Source: Candidatus Zixiibacteriota bacterium (GTDB lineage Bacteria; Zixibacteria; MSB-5A5; WJJR01; JAJRUJ01). From it: a DNA stretch of 64,000 nucleotides. The notes beneath the pieces were generated by a model. It saw nothing but the letters and a program-made list of their open reading frames with translations, had not been told where the DNA came from and did no database searches. Where the stretch lies: positions 37,978 to 101,977 of the forward strand of contig JAGVQM010000017.1 in assembly GCA_020051695.1 (NCBI GenBank), read 5' to 3'. Positions 34,501 through 43,689 of the stretch are shown here, one piece after another. A program made the position numbers and the translations under genes. Positions within the stretch are counted from its first letter, which is position 1. Each line of letters begins with the position of its first letter.

Positions 34501-34540
34501 AGAAAACTCCGGTCACTGTAAATCCGGCGACCGGAGTTTA
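34501..34540 (-). terminator. Intrinsic terminator of the 34565-37180 gene
   Basis: AAACTCCGGTC (34504-34514) and GACCGGAGTTT (34529-34539) form an 11-bp stem. On the minus strand the stem runs into TTTTCTTATT. It lies 25 bases after the stop codon. Confidence 0.75.
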
Positions 34541-34564
34541 TTGAATGCAAATGAATTGCGCAGA

Positions 34565-37180
34565 CTACTTGATAATCACCAATTTGCCGACCTGGATGCC
34601 CAACTCCGATTCGACACTCCAAATGTAAATACCCGAGCAGGCCGCCTGCGTGTTGCGGGTGATCAGGTCCCATTCGCAATGCCAGTCGGTATCCGAGAAA
34701 CGGCTGTTGGGATGGTCGATTTCCCGGACCAGGTCGCCATCCAGAGTGAAAATCCTGATTGTCGCCCGTGACGGCAGATTCACAAAATGGATCCGGCGTG
34801 ACCGTTCCGACCAGCCCTGGCGGTCACGGTCTTCAAACTGATGGCCGCGGTAGTCGTCGGAAATCTTATACGGATTCGGATAGACCACGACTTCCTGTTT
34901 TTCCTGAACGGTGATTTCCGCCGAATACGTCGCGTAGGCGAGTGTGGAGTTGATCAGCGGCGATGATTCCAGCGGCGCCAGCTTTTCCCGGTCGCCGAAA
35001 TCAAACGTCGTTATCGCGACATAGTATGGCTGGCTGGGCAACAGGTTTTTAATCGTGCATTCATAATGACCGAACTTCTGCCACGTGCCCTCATTGTCCA
35101 GGACGGAATCCGTTGCCAGATATTGAATCGCGTTCTTGACGATCCGGCCGTCGTCGAAGTACTCATTTCCCCGGTTCCAATCCTGCGGGACGAAGTAAAA
35201 CATTGAATCATGCTTGTCGATGTACGGTTTTTCCGGCGAGGAATAATCCAGAGGATCGAATGGATAATCTCCGTACATCTCGTGCAGAGTCTCCAGGCGA
35301 AGCGGATCTTCAGTCTGGGTCCAGCGGAGGGCGCCGTGGTCATAATAAAACCGCTTATAATCGATAATGTCCCACGAGGCGACCAGCGAGAAGGCGGTCA
35401 GGGCGTTGAAGTCCGCCAGCTGCACCCGATACCCCTCGAAATCCCGTTTGAACGTGAAATTATCCACGGCTGATTCACTGATGATGCCGGACCAGCGGAT
35501 GGTCAATTCATGCGGTCGCGCGCTGATGTCGAGCTCCGGGGATGGCGGCGGGGGCGGCCCCTTGAAATCGGGCACGCCGTCACCGGCATACCAGATCGTG
35601 TCGCAATTTTCATACAGGGTATCAAAATAGACGTTGGGGTCTTCGATCGTCGGATCGGTCCGGACGATAATCGTATCCCGGCAATTGACCAGTGTGCTTA
35701 AACCGCGGCAGCCGTCACCGTCGCTGTCCACTCCGGGGTTGTCGAACACCCAGGCCGACCATTGGGCGTTGACCGCAAAATCGGAAAAATCAAGCTTGTC
35801 GTAAAAAACGTTCGGCCGCTGCGGTTCGAAAAACCGGTCGAAATCATCCGGGTTGACATGGAACCCCTCGCCGCCGACATAGGCGATCGTCACATACGTC
35901 GAATCACCGGGAGCGATATCTGCCAGCGGCCCAAACGAAAACAAGTACCGGGTATCGGTGCCGTCGGCGATGTTGGTCGCCAACCCCAGTTGTTTAGGCG
36001 CCTTCCAGTTGGTGGAATCGGAGAAATCGACCGCAGAAAACAACTGGTCGTAATCGAATTCTCCGTTGGACATCACGTAGTATTTGTTCAGGTCACCGTT
36101 GGGGGTGCCGGACCCGCCTGTCCCGAAATCCCGCGTGTTGGTCACTAGCGAAGGGCCCCAGTCGAAACGCGCGTCGCCGCTTTGCGTCCACCAATTGAAG
36201 GAAAAATCGAGCGGCGCCGGGCCGCAGCCGGCCACGCTCGCGGGGCCGCGCACTACCCGCGTGCCCGCAATACTGGTGGGACTCATAATGCCAAACGAAC
36301 CGCCGGCCGGATCGCCATCATTATCTGCACACCAAGCGATGTTGACCGTGTCCCGCAACCCGCTGCCGTACGGTGAGGGGACGGTGCGGAGGTAACCCGA
36401 ATAATCATCGCTGGGGCCGTCTCCGCCGAAATTCTCGTGCCAGACATCGGGATCGATAAATACACCCATATAGGGTTTTTCGATCACCTGCTGGCCGATA
36501 TTGTGGATTACGAAATCAATCAGGATGAAATCCTGGGCATAATCATAAGCCCAGGAATAACTTTTCTGCACCACCTTGATGTTGAGCGGCCGATGCGGCC
36601 GATGTAAAAACGGGTCCGGCGGGACAAACGTCGGATCGGTCAGCGTGTCGGTGTATTCGGCGATATAGTCCTGCTCCGAGATAGCTTCGCTCGAGTAATA
36701 GGGAGATGAACGGCGGTTGGACAATTCGATGACTGCGGCCGAGGCATCAGCCGTGGGGTAAAATTCGGTAATTCGGGCTTCATCCACGGTGCCGGTGGAA
36801 ACCAGTGTATCCTGCCCGACGATTGCACCAAACCACAGGGCCCCCCAGAATAAGTAATTGATCCCCGACCCGGCAGGAAATTCAAACGACGGGGCTAGAA
36901 AACCGGCATAGGGGCCTTCCTGTTCAACCAATTGGCTCGAGCGAAACTGGCTGCCCATGATGCCCCAGTTGGTGATCGTCATCCATACATTACCCACCCG
37001 GTGGCTGCGGTTTTGGGTATAGGGAATCGTTACCGAGGATTTGGCCAGCTTTTCAAAGTCGATAAGACTGGCTTCTCCTTCCTTGGTCATCTCTGTCACG
37101 CCCGGCGATTGCATGATCGTCACCAGACCAACCGCAACAAACAAAACAACAAGAATGTGTCGTATGCCGTCCCTATGCAT
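34565..37180 (-). CDS. Large secreted protein with C-terminal sorting domain (paralogue of 3407-6013)
   Basis: 871 residues from ATG 37180 (GGGAG six bases upstream), with a signal-like N-terminus MHRDGIRHILVVLFVAVGL. It shares its whole layout with the protein at 3407-6013: ITNWG.MG near residue 70, LFWGALWFGAIVGQDTLVST, SEAISEQDYIAEYTDTLT, GEFDYDQLF, the hinge GDGVPDFKGPPPPPSPEL at about residue 560, an FN3-like domain, and the sorting domain with VVYPNPYKIS, IRIFTLDGDLVREI, SGIYIWSVES and VGKLVIIK. The N-terminal 550 residues look like a conserved beta-rich extracellular domain with many Trp, Asp and Tyr residues; no catalytic motif can be named. It is divergent from the 1894-residue protein gene. 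Confidence 0.8.
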   Translation of the reverse strand: MHRDGIRHILVVLFVAVGLVTIMQSPGVTEMTKEGEASLIDFEKLAKSSVTIPYTQNRSHRVGNVWMTITNWGIMGSQFRSSQLVEQEGPYAGFLAPSFEFPAGSGINYLFWGALWFGAIVGQDTLVSTGTVDEARITEFYPTADASAAVIELSNRRSSPYYSSEAISEQDYIAEYTDTLTDPTFVPPDPFLHRPHRPLNIKVVQKSYSWAYDYAQDFILIDFVIHNIGQQVIEKPYMGVFIDPDVWHENFGGDGPSDDYSGYLRTVPSPYGSGLRDTVNIAWCADNDGDPAGGSFGIMSPTSIAGTRVVRGPASVAGCGPAPLDFSFNWWTQSGDARFDWGPSLVTNTRDFGTGGSGTPNGDLNKYYVMSNGEFDYDQLFSAVDFSDSTNWKAPKQLGLATNIADGTDTRYLFSFGPLADIAPGDSTYVTIAYVGGEGFHVNPDDFDRFFEPQRPNVFYDKLDFSDFAVNAQWSAWVFDNPGVDSDGDGCRGLSTLVNCRDTIIVRTDPTIEDPNVYFDTLYENCDTIWYAGDGVPDFKGPPPPPSPELDISARPHELTIRWSGIISESAVDNFTFKRDFEGYRVQLADFNALTAFSLVASWDIIDYKRFYYDHGALRWTQTEDPLRLETLHEMYGDYPFDPLDYSSPEKPYIDKHDSMFYFVPQDWNRGNEYFDDGRIVKNAIQYLATDSVLDNEGTWQKFGHYECTIKNLLPSQPYYVAITTFDFGDREKLAPLESSPLINSTLAYATYSAEITVQEKQEVVVYPNPYKISDDYRGHQFEDRDRQGWSERSRRIHFVNLPSRATIRIFTLDGDLVREIDHPNSRFSDTDWHCEWDLITRNTQAACSGIYIWSVESELGIQVGKLVIIK

Positions 37181-37738
37181 ACCCCGCTCCCGCAAACGTG
37201 CCTTGGCTTTCACTGCAGACATTCCCCCATAACGTTCCGGACTTTCCTTTTCTCAGGCGCCGCGACCTATACCCGCGAATTCCACCCGAATGGACGGTCG
37301 GCGGACGACATATTTTGCCCGTCCCGGCGACCGACCACAATCAATAAAAATACTCTGCAAGCTCCTCTTTTGCAATATATTTCCCCGCAAATACCCGACG
37401 ATCGATTCATCTTTGCCAATCTTGAGATCCCGCCATCCAGCCGGCCACCCCCGCTGCCGGTGGGTTGCTCCTCTACACGGATTACATACGGCCCCAACGC
37501 CGAGAAATTCCCCGGAATCTGAATTGCCGGGCGACAACAGGCGTTTTGGCTGCTCAACTATTGAGCGAATTCCGCGATTTGCACAGCGACGTCCCGATCA
37601 CGCGCGGATCAACAAGTCAATAACATGCTCTAGCGCAATGGATTATCCCACTTTCAGTTCCGGAAAATATTCGGCATGCGGATTGTATCTTCCGCTTTGG
37701 GGGATGCTTACAAGGGCCAAATTGGGAGGATACATCAC
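37181..37738. other. Intergenic region between divergent secreted-protein genes
   Basis: About 560 bases with no credible gene; the overlapping short frames on both strands are Arg/Pro-rich and lack ribosome sites. It should carry promoters for both flanking genes, but no good -35/-10 pair is visible. GGAGG at 37725-37729 belongs to the gene starting at 37739. Confidence 0.5.
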
Positions 37739-40700
37739 ATGTCTACCACATTGAGAAATGTCATCTTTATGTGTTGCATCACCTTGTTGCCGGTTGTCAC
37801 CCAGGCGCAGAGCGGTCGCCTGGACGGCGCGTATTTATGTGGAATTGACGGAAGTTGTGTGTACACGCCGCTTATCGCCGAACGGTATGAATTAGTCGTC
37901 TCCGCCGAATGCGGCGCCTGGCATGACCAGTTGAAAGCTGACAACCCGAACATTGTGACGTTTTTATATACCTCCGGGACCGATAATTACACGACACCGT
38001 CCTCAGCGGAATCGGGATGGTATTTCGGCCCGCGCGAGCATGCCTGGCTGAAAAGACGGTGCCAGGAGCTGGGTTATTCGCCGGAAATTTTATATGTGCA
38101 CTACTATGAGGATACCGAAGTCAGCGGGCATTTCATTCCCGGAACGTACTCGACGACCATCACCGACGCCGACTCGGTTTCGCGCACTCCGGTGTATCTC
38201 GGGTATTATTCGGGCAGCGGTATCGGGCGCATCCTGGTAAATTTCTCGCACCCGATTACCCGGCAGCTACAAATCGAATACGCCAAGAAGGCCTGGACCG
38301 ATCCCAACGCCGGGACCGACTGGCCGCAAAGCAGCACCTGGGACGGGTTGTATCTGGACAACTGGATGGCCAACGAACTGCATCCCGGCATGGGGCAGAT
38401 CGGCGTTGTCGCCTCGGGCGGCCGCCTGGCCGAACACCCAACACTGGCGGTCATCGGTTCCACGGAATCAATCAACTGGTATCAGCAGGCCGAGCATCAA
38501 TTCGCCCGTGCGTTGCGCGATACGCTGCATAACGCCGCCGCCTGGTCGCCTGACGGCAAGGCCAAATATCTGGCAGCCAACATCGCCAATTCCTGGATCG
38601 ATGATTTCTATAATCCGAATATTGCCGGTCTGGACTACTTGTTGCAGGAATATCAATACAACCCAGTGCGGTCTTATTCGTCTCAGGTCCGTGATGCGTA
38701 CCGCCGCGATTCGGCGTGTTACGCCAACGGCGTGCATACGCTTTACTGCGCCCTGCAGACCACTACGCCTTCCAGCGGTTCGGGTACGCTGACCACCGGC
38801 GAGGCAATGCTGGGTAATCTGGCCTGGTATTATGTGACCCGCTCGGCCAACACCTATATGTATCAAATGCACGCCAATCCCTCGAACTACTGGATCGATG
38901 TGGGCGCGACCAACTGGGATGCCATCACCTGGAGCGGGTGTATGGAATTCGATGTCGGCACAGCCGTGGGCAAATATACTACTTTCGCCACCGGCACCGA
39001 TCCCGTGGGTTGGTCGTACACCATTTACCAGCGCGAGTATTCCAACGCGCTGGTTTTTTTACGTGCTCGCGGACAGTGGAATGAGGACGTTACGCCGCAA
39101 ACGGCGGTAACCATTAATCTGCCGACTGCCTATCGTCAATTGTTGCCCGATGGTACGCAGGGGCCGCTGACCACCACTTTCTCGCTGAAAAATGGCTGCG
39201 GCCTGATCCTGGTGAAACAAGGTGGCGGGCAGACACAAATTTCGCCGCCGTCACCTGTCTCGCCGGCCAACGGCGCCTATGTCCAGACCCTACAACCCAC
39301 GCTGACGGTCAACAACGCGTACGATCCGGAGTCGCGGTCGCTGCGCTACGAATTCCAACTTGACGCCAACGGCGATTTCATTGGAACGGACCTGATTGTC
39401 TCGCAGAGTGGACAGGTGACTTCCCCCAGCCCGACGACCAGGGCCTGGGCTGTCCCGCAGGCGCTACTCGACGGCTGGCCATATTACTGGCGCAGCCGGG
39501 TGGTAACCACCAGTGGCGACCTGGACAGCTCGTCATGGTGTACTACTTACGGATTTACAGTCGCGCTGCCCGGTCCGAATAATTGCCCCGGCCTCCCGAC
39601 ATTATCTTCACCCGCCAACGGTTCGCAGACTCCCGACAACACGCCGACCCTGACCATCACCAACGCCGTTGATATCGATGGTGATGTGTTGACCTATGAT
39701 TTGCAGGTGGGGACGAGCGCGGCGATGACTACGATCGTTGCCTCCACTGCCGGGCAGGCGCAGGGTTCGGGCACGACGTCGTGGACGGTCAATACCACGT
39801 TAAACGACGGCCAGACCTATTACTGGCGCGCCCGGTCCAATGACGGCGAATGTACAGGTAATTGGACCGGCGTCTATTCCTTCGGCATCTCGGTCGAAAA
39901 CCAACCGCCGCCGGGGCCGGTCGGAGCATTTCCAGTTGACGGCGATACGATTGGCCTTGGGGGATTGATCTTGACAGTGAATAATGTGGTCGATCCCGAA
40001 GGCAACGATGTCACCTTCCAGTTCCTGCTCTACCGCAACGGTCAGTTGGTTGATTATAACACCACTGTCCCGCAAAGCGGCGGTTCGACCACATCCTGGT
40101 CGCCGAGCGTTGCTCCGCAAGTCGGTGTCATGTACACCTGGCGTGCGCAAAGCCGCGACGCTTACGCTTACGGCGGATGGAGTCCGGTCTATGCATTCTG
40201 TTGCGCCAACCAGGTCGAAAATCAAGCTCCACCCGCGCCGCAGCCGTATACACCACAGGACGGGGATACCATCATCGGCCAATCCGTCATCCTGGAAATC
40301 AACAATGTGATCGATCCCGACGGCGACGCCGTGACTTATGATTTTGAGGTGTACGCCGATGCCGGTTTGACAAATCTGGTGGTTTCCGCCGGCCAGCGGC
40401 CGCCGGGCGTAACGCGCACTTCCTGGCCGGCGTCTTTTACACCGGGCCAGGGGGCATCATATTGGTGGCGTGCCCGAGCGGCCGATGCCGAACTCAGCGG
40501 CGCGTGGTCACAGGTTCAGGATTTCATGATCGCCACAGTCACCGCCAGTGTCCCGCCGACCGCCGAGTTTTCCGGTTCGCCGCTTTCCGGCGCTGCGCCG
40601 CTGAATGTCAATTTCACCGATGCCTCCACAGATTATCCGACATCATGGTTGTGGAATTTCGGCGACGGCGTCACATCGACCGCGCAAAATCCGAGTCATA

Positions 40701-43423
40701 CTTACAGCGCGCCGGGAACCTATGCCGTGTCGCTGACTGCCACGAATTCCGCTGGTTCCGACATGCGGACCAAAACAGCGTATATCACCGTGGCCTGCGT
40801 GCCGCCACAGGCGGGCTTTTCCTCATCGTCAACGACCGGGGAAGTCCCGCTAACGGTCAGTTTTGCCGATCAATCGTCAGGCGCAACCTCGTGGTTGTGG
40901 AATTTCGGTGATGGAACCACTTCGGGAGTGCAAAACCCCAGCCATCAATATACGCAGGTGGGGACTTATACAGTCTCATTGGTGGTCACTAATTCCTGCG
41001 GCGTCGATACGCTGATCAAAAGTGGTTTGATTTCAGTTGTTTGCACCGCGCCGGTGGCCGCATTTGCCGCATCGGTTGAGGCCGGGGAACTGCCGCTGGC
41101 AGTGTCCTTCACCGATCAATCGGCGGGGGCGACCGCCTGGTCCTGGGATTTCGGCGATGAATCGTTCTCGACCGAACAGCATCCCGGCCATACCTACACT
41201 GCAGCCGGAACCTATACTGTGACCCTGACTGCCACCAATCAATGCGGTTCCAGCATGGTCACCCGGCAGGATCTGATTACTGTCACGTGCACGAAACCAG
41301 TAGCCGGTTTCGCCGCATCGAAAAGCTCCGGCGAATTGCCGTTAGCTGTGCAGTTTACCGATCAGTCCATCGGTGCGACATCCTGGTTGTGGAGTTTCGG
41401 GGACGGTGCGGTCTCCACTGTGCAGCACCCCCAGCATACATATACCGCCGCGGGTGCGTACACAGTAACATTGATTGTCGCCAATATGTGTGGCGTCGAT
41501 ACATTGGTGGGGCCGGCGCCGATAACCGTAACCTGTACTGCGCCAGTGGCCGGTTTCACTTCCTCCCCAAATGCGGGTGAAATGCCGCTGGCAGTGCAGT
41601 TCACCGATCAATCGAGCGGGGCGACATCCTGGGCTTGGAATTTTGGCGACAGCGCCGGCTCGACCGAGCAAAATCCGTCACATACATACACCGCGGTTGG
41701 AACGTATACCGTGCACCTGACAGTTGCCAATCAGTGCGGTCAAGACGTCATAACCAAGAACGGCCTGGTAACCGTAACCTGTGAGTTGCCCGCTGCGCAA
41801 TTCAACCACTCGGTCTCATCCGGCGAACAACCGCTAACAGTCCATTTCACAGACTTGTCGACTGCAGCGGCGTCATGGGCGTGGGATTTCGGGGACGGCA
41901 ACACCTCGACCCTGCAAAATCCCGGCCACACGTATGTACAGGCAGGAACGTACGGTGTTACGTTGATTGTCACCAACCAGTGTGGGGCCGACACAGTAAC
42001 TAAAGGCAATTTGATTACCGTAACTTGCACCGCTCCGTCCGCCGATTTCACCGGCGGCCCGACCACCGGCACGCTGCCTTTGGATGTTTCGTTCACCAAT
42101 TTGTCATCAGGCGCGGATTCCTGGTTGTGGGACTTCGGCGATGGAACCACCTCGACCCAGGAAAATCCCAGCCATACATACGATGCGGTGGGAAGTTATA
42201 CCGTCACGCTGACTGCTGCCAATGGATGCGGTTCGGTTACCGCGACCAAACAGGATTTCATCACTGTCTCGAGCTGCCTGCTGCCGGTTGCCGGTTTTAC
42301 CGCAACGGAGTTGCAGGGTGATTATCAGCTCACAGTGAATTTCACCAACACCTCGACCGGTGCCACCGGCCGGCAGTGGAATTTCGGCGACGGTACCGGT
42401 TCGAGCATTGAACACCCCAGCCATACGTATCCCACCGCCGGAGTCTACACCGTCTCGCTGATTGTCTATAATGATTGCGGAGCGGATACATTCATCTGTA
42501 CGGATTGCGTGATCGTTAATTGCCCGTTGCCGGTTGCGAATTTTTCGACGACGAAAACTTCCGGACCGGCGCCGTTTATCGTTGATTTTTCCAACCTGTC
42601 GGTCAACGGTGTCGACTACCTGTGGGATTTCGGCGACGGCTCGACTTCGACCGAACAAAGCCCGACGCACGTCTATACCATTGCGGGCACATTTACCGTG
42701 AGTCTGCACGTCGAAAATCCCTGCGGTTCAGACGACGAGATCAGGACCGGCTTAATTGAGATTACCCAGGCCAAAACGCAGGCGATGCATGTTAACGCCA
42801 TCCGGGTCGAGGTCGGGACCTGGTGGGTCTTTTATTCGGCGCGGGCGTTTGTGCAGATGGTCGATGAAGTCGGCCAGCCGGTCAAAGGTGCGACCGTTTA
42901 CGGTGAATGGATTTCCGATGCCGGCGGATCAGTGTCGTTTAAAACGGATGCCGACGGCTGGGGTTCGGTGCGGTCCAAGTGGCGCTGGGTCGACGGCCAG
43001 TTCAAATTCTGTGTGAGCAATGTGGTGAATCCGGGCTGGGGCTACGATGCTTCGGCCAATGAAATGACCTGCGCGACTGCCGGGGGCGGCGAATACCTGA
43101 TCGATGAAACGGAAATCGACATGGACGAAATCGAAGCCGCTGTCGGCCGGCCTCTGGCCCAGAACTACCCGAACCCGTTCAACCCCGAGACGAAGATCAG
43201 CTACTTTGTGCCCGAGGACGGTGTGGTGGCAATTGATGTGTACAACGCGCTGGGTCAGCATGTCTGCAACCTGCTGGAAGAATACGTCCCAGCAGGCGTG
43301 CACACGATTTCCTGGGCCGGCGCCGACCAGCAGGGCAGGCCGGTGGCGACCGGGTTGTATTTCTACCGGGTGGACTTTGACAGACGGGCAAGTGTTACCC
43401 GGAAAATGGTCTTAATGAAATAA
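37739..43423 (+). CDS. 1894-residue secreted glycosidase-like, FN3-like and PKD multidomain protein
   Basis: Started at ATG 37739, where GGAGG lies nine bases upstream and a signal peptide (MSTTLRNVIFMCCITLL...AQ) follows; an in-frame ATG at 37676 would precede the signal by 21 residues. Residues about 30-510 resemble a TIM-barrel glycoside-hydrolase-like domain (GHL15-like): W.D(Q/L), ILYVHYYED, WDGLYLDNW and a Trp-rich end; this call is tentative. Then come four FN3-like units (about 515-950; YYWRSR, YYWRAR, YTWRAQ, YWWRAR), nine PKD domains (about 955-1675), an immunoglobulin-like domain (about 1680-1785) and a T9SS type A-like sorting domain (NYPNPFNPETK, YNALGQHV, GLYFYRVD, KMVLMK). It is likely a surface enzyme that acts on polysaccharide. 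Confidence 0.8.
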   Translation: MSTTLRNVIFMCCITLLPVVTQAQSGRLDGAYLCGIDGSCVYTPLIAERYELVVSAECGAWHDQLKADNPNIVTFLYTSGTDNYTTPSSAESGWYFGPREHAWLKRRCQELGYSPEILYVHYYEDTEVSGHFIPGTYSTTITDADSVSRTPVYLGYYSGSGIGRILVNFSHPITRQLQIEYAKKAWTDPNAGTDWPQSSTWDGLYLDNWMANELHPGMGQIGVVASGGRLAEHPTLAVIGSTESINWYQQAEHQFARALRDTLHNAAAWSPDGKAKYLAANIANSWIDDFYNPNIAGLDYLLQEYQYNPVRSYSSQVRDAYRRDSACYANGVHTLYCALQTTTPSSGSGTLTTGEAMLGNLAWYYVTRSANTYMYQMHANPSNYWIDVGATNWDAITWSGCMEFDVGTAVGKYTTFATGTDPVGWSYTIYQREYSNALVFLRARGQWNEDVTPQTAVTINLPTAYRQLLPDGTQGPLTTTFSLKNGCGLILVKQGGGQTQISPPSPVSPANGAYVQTLQPTLTVNNAYDPESRSLRYEFQLDANGDFIGTDLIVSQSGQVTSPSPTTRAWAVPQALLDGWPYYWRSRVVTTSGDLDSSSWCTTYGFTVALPGPNNCPGLPTLSSPANGSQTPDNTPTLTITNAVDIDGDVLTYDLQVGTSAAMTTIVASTAGQAQGSGTTSWTVNTTLNDGQTYYWRARSNDGECTGNWTGVYSFGISVENQPPPGPVGAFPVDGDTIGLGGLILTVNNVVDPEGNDVTFQFLLYRNGQLVDYNTTVPQSGGSTTSWSPSVAPQVGVMYTWRAQSRDAYAYGGWSPVYAFCCANQVENQAPPAPQPYTPQDGDTIIGQSVILEINNVIDPDGDAVTYDFEVYADAGLTNLVVSAGQRPPGVTRTSWPASFTPGQGASYWWRARAADAELSGAWSQVQDFMIATVTASVPPTAEFSGSPLSGAAPLNVNFTDASTDYPTSWLWNFGDGVTSTAQNPSHTYSAPGTYAVSLTATNSAGSDMRTKTAYITVACVPPQAGFSSSSTTGEVPLTVSFADQSSGATSWLWNFGDGTTSGVQNPSHQYTQVGTYTVSLVVTNSCGVDTLIKSGLISVVCTAPVAAFAASVEAGELPLAVSFTDQSAGATAWSWDFGDESFSTEQHPGHTYTAAGTYTVTLTATNQCGSSMVTRQDLITVTCTKPVAGFAASKSSGELPLAVQFTDQSIGATSWLWSFGDGAVSTVQHPQHTYTAAGAYTVTLIVANMCGVDTLVGPAPITVTCTAPVAGFTSSPNAGEMPLAVQFTDQSSGATSWAWNFGDSAGSTEQNPSHTYTAVGTYTVHLTVANQCGQDVITKNGLVTVTCELPAAQFNHSVSSGEQPLTVHFTDLSTAAASWAWDFGDGNTSTLQNPGHTYVQAGTYGVTLIVTNQCGADTVTKGNLITVTCTAPSADFTGGPTTGTLPLDVSFTNLSSGADSWLWDFGDGTTSTQENPSHTYDAVGSYTVTLTAANGCGSVTATKQDFITVSSCLLPVAGFTATELQGDYQLTVNFTNTSTGATGRQWNFGDGTGSSIEHPSHTYPTAGVYTVSLIVYNDCGADTFICTDCVIVNCPLPVANFSTTKTSGPAPFIVDFSNLSVNGVDYLWDFGDGSTSTEQSPTHVYTIAGTFTVSLHVENPCGSDDEIRTGLIEITQAKTQAMHVNAIRVEVGTWWVFYSARAFVQMVDEVGQPVKGATVYGEWISDAGGSVSFKTDADGWGSVRSKWRWVDGQFKFCVSNVVNPGWGYDASANEMTCATAGGGEYLIDETEIDMDEIEAAVGRPLAQNYPNPFNPETKISYFVPEDGVVAIDVYNALGQHVCNLLEEYVPAGVHTISWAGADQQGRPVATGLYFYRVDFDRRASVTRKMVLMK

Positions 43424-43475
43424 GGTTGATTGGTGTCGCGAAGTAATACGGCTATTGGGTGACGCCGATGTGCGG

Positions 43476-43515
43476 ACCGCCCCGGCTTTCTCCGGCCGGG
43501 GCGGTGACTTTTTGT
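43476..43515 (+). terminator. Intrinsic terminator of the glycosidase-like gene
   Basis: ACCGCCCCGGC, a short loop and GCCGGGGCGGT are followed by GACTTTTT. It lies about 50 bases after the stop codon and separates the gene from the TldD pair. Confidence 0.85.
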
Positions 43516-43689
43516 CAAATATCGAATCTGCACATGCCGCTTTTTTGACTTCATCACCTGCCGCTTTTCCACGTAGTATACCCGGCAGTCGCCACGGCGC
43601 CCGGAGAATACGCTTGTCCGGCATGCCCGTAAGGCGTAGCTTGGCACGATGGTGCAAGGGCGGTCAAGTCATCAGGGAAAGGAGTCGGC

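Noticed and set aside
37253..37557. Overlapping minus-strand frames of about 95 codons in the 37.2-37.7 kb spacer
   Set aside because: Arg/Gly/Pro-rich with no ribosome site or domain, and two frames overlap on the same strand; they look like chance open frames.
43641..43658. Sigma54-like TTGGCACGATGGTGCAAG upstream of the first TldD gene
   Set aside because: GG and GC are nine bases apart instead of the strictly required ten, so it is not a valid -24/-12 promoter; it is also an imperfect inverted repeat that may be chance.
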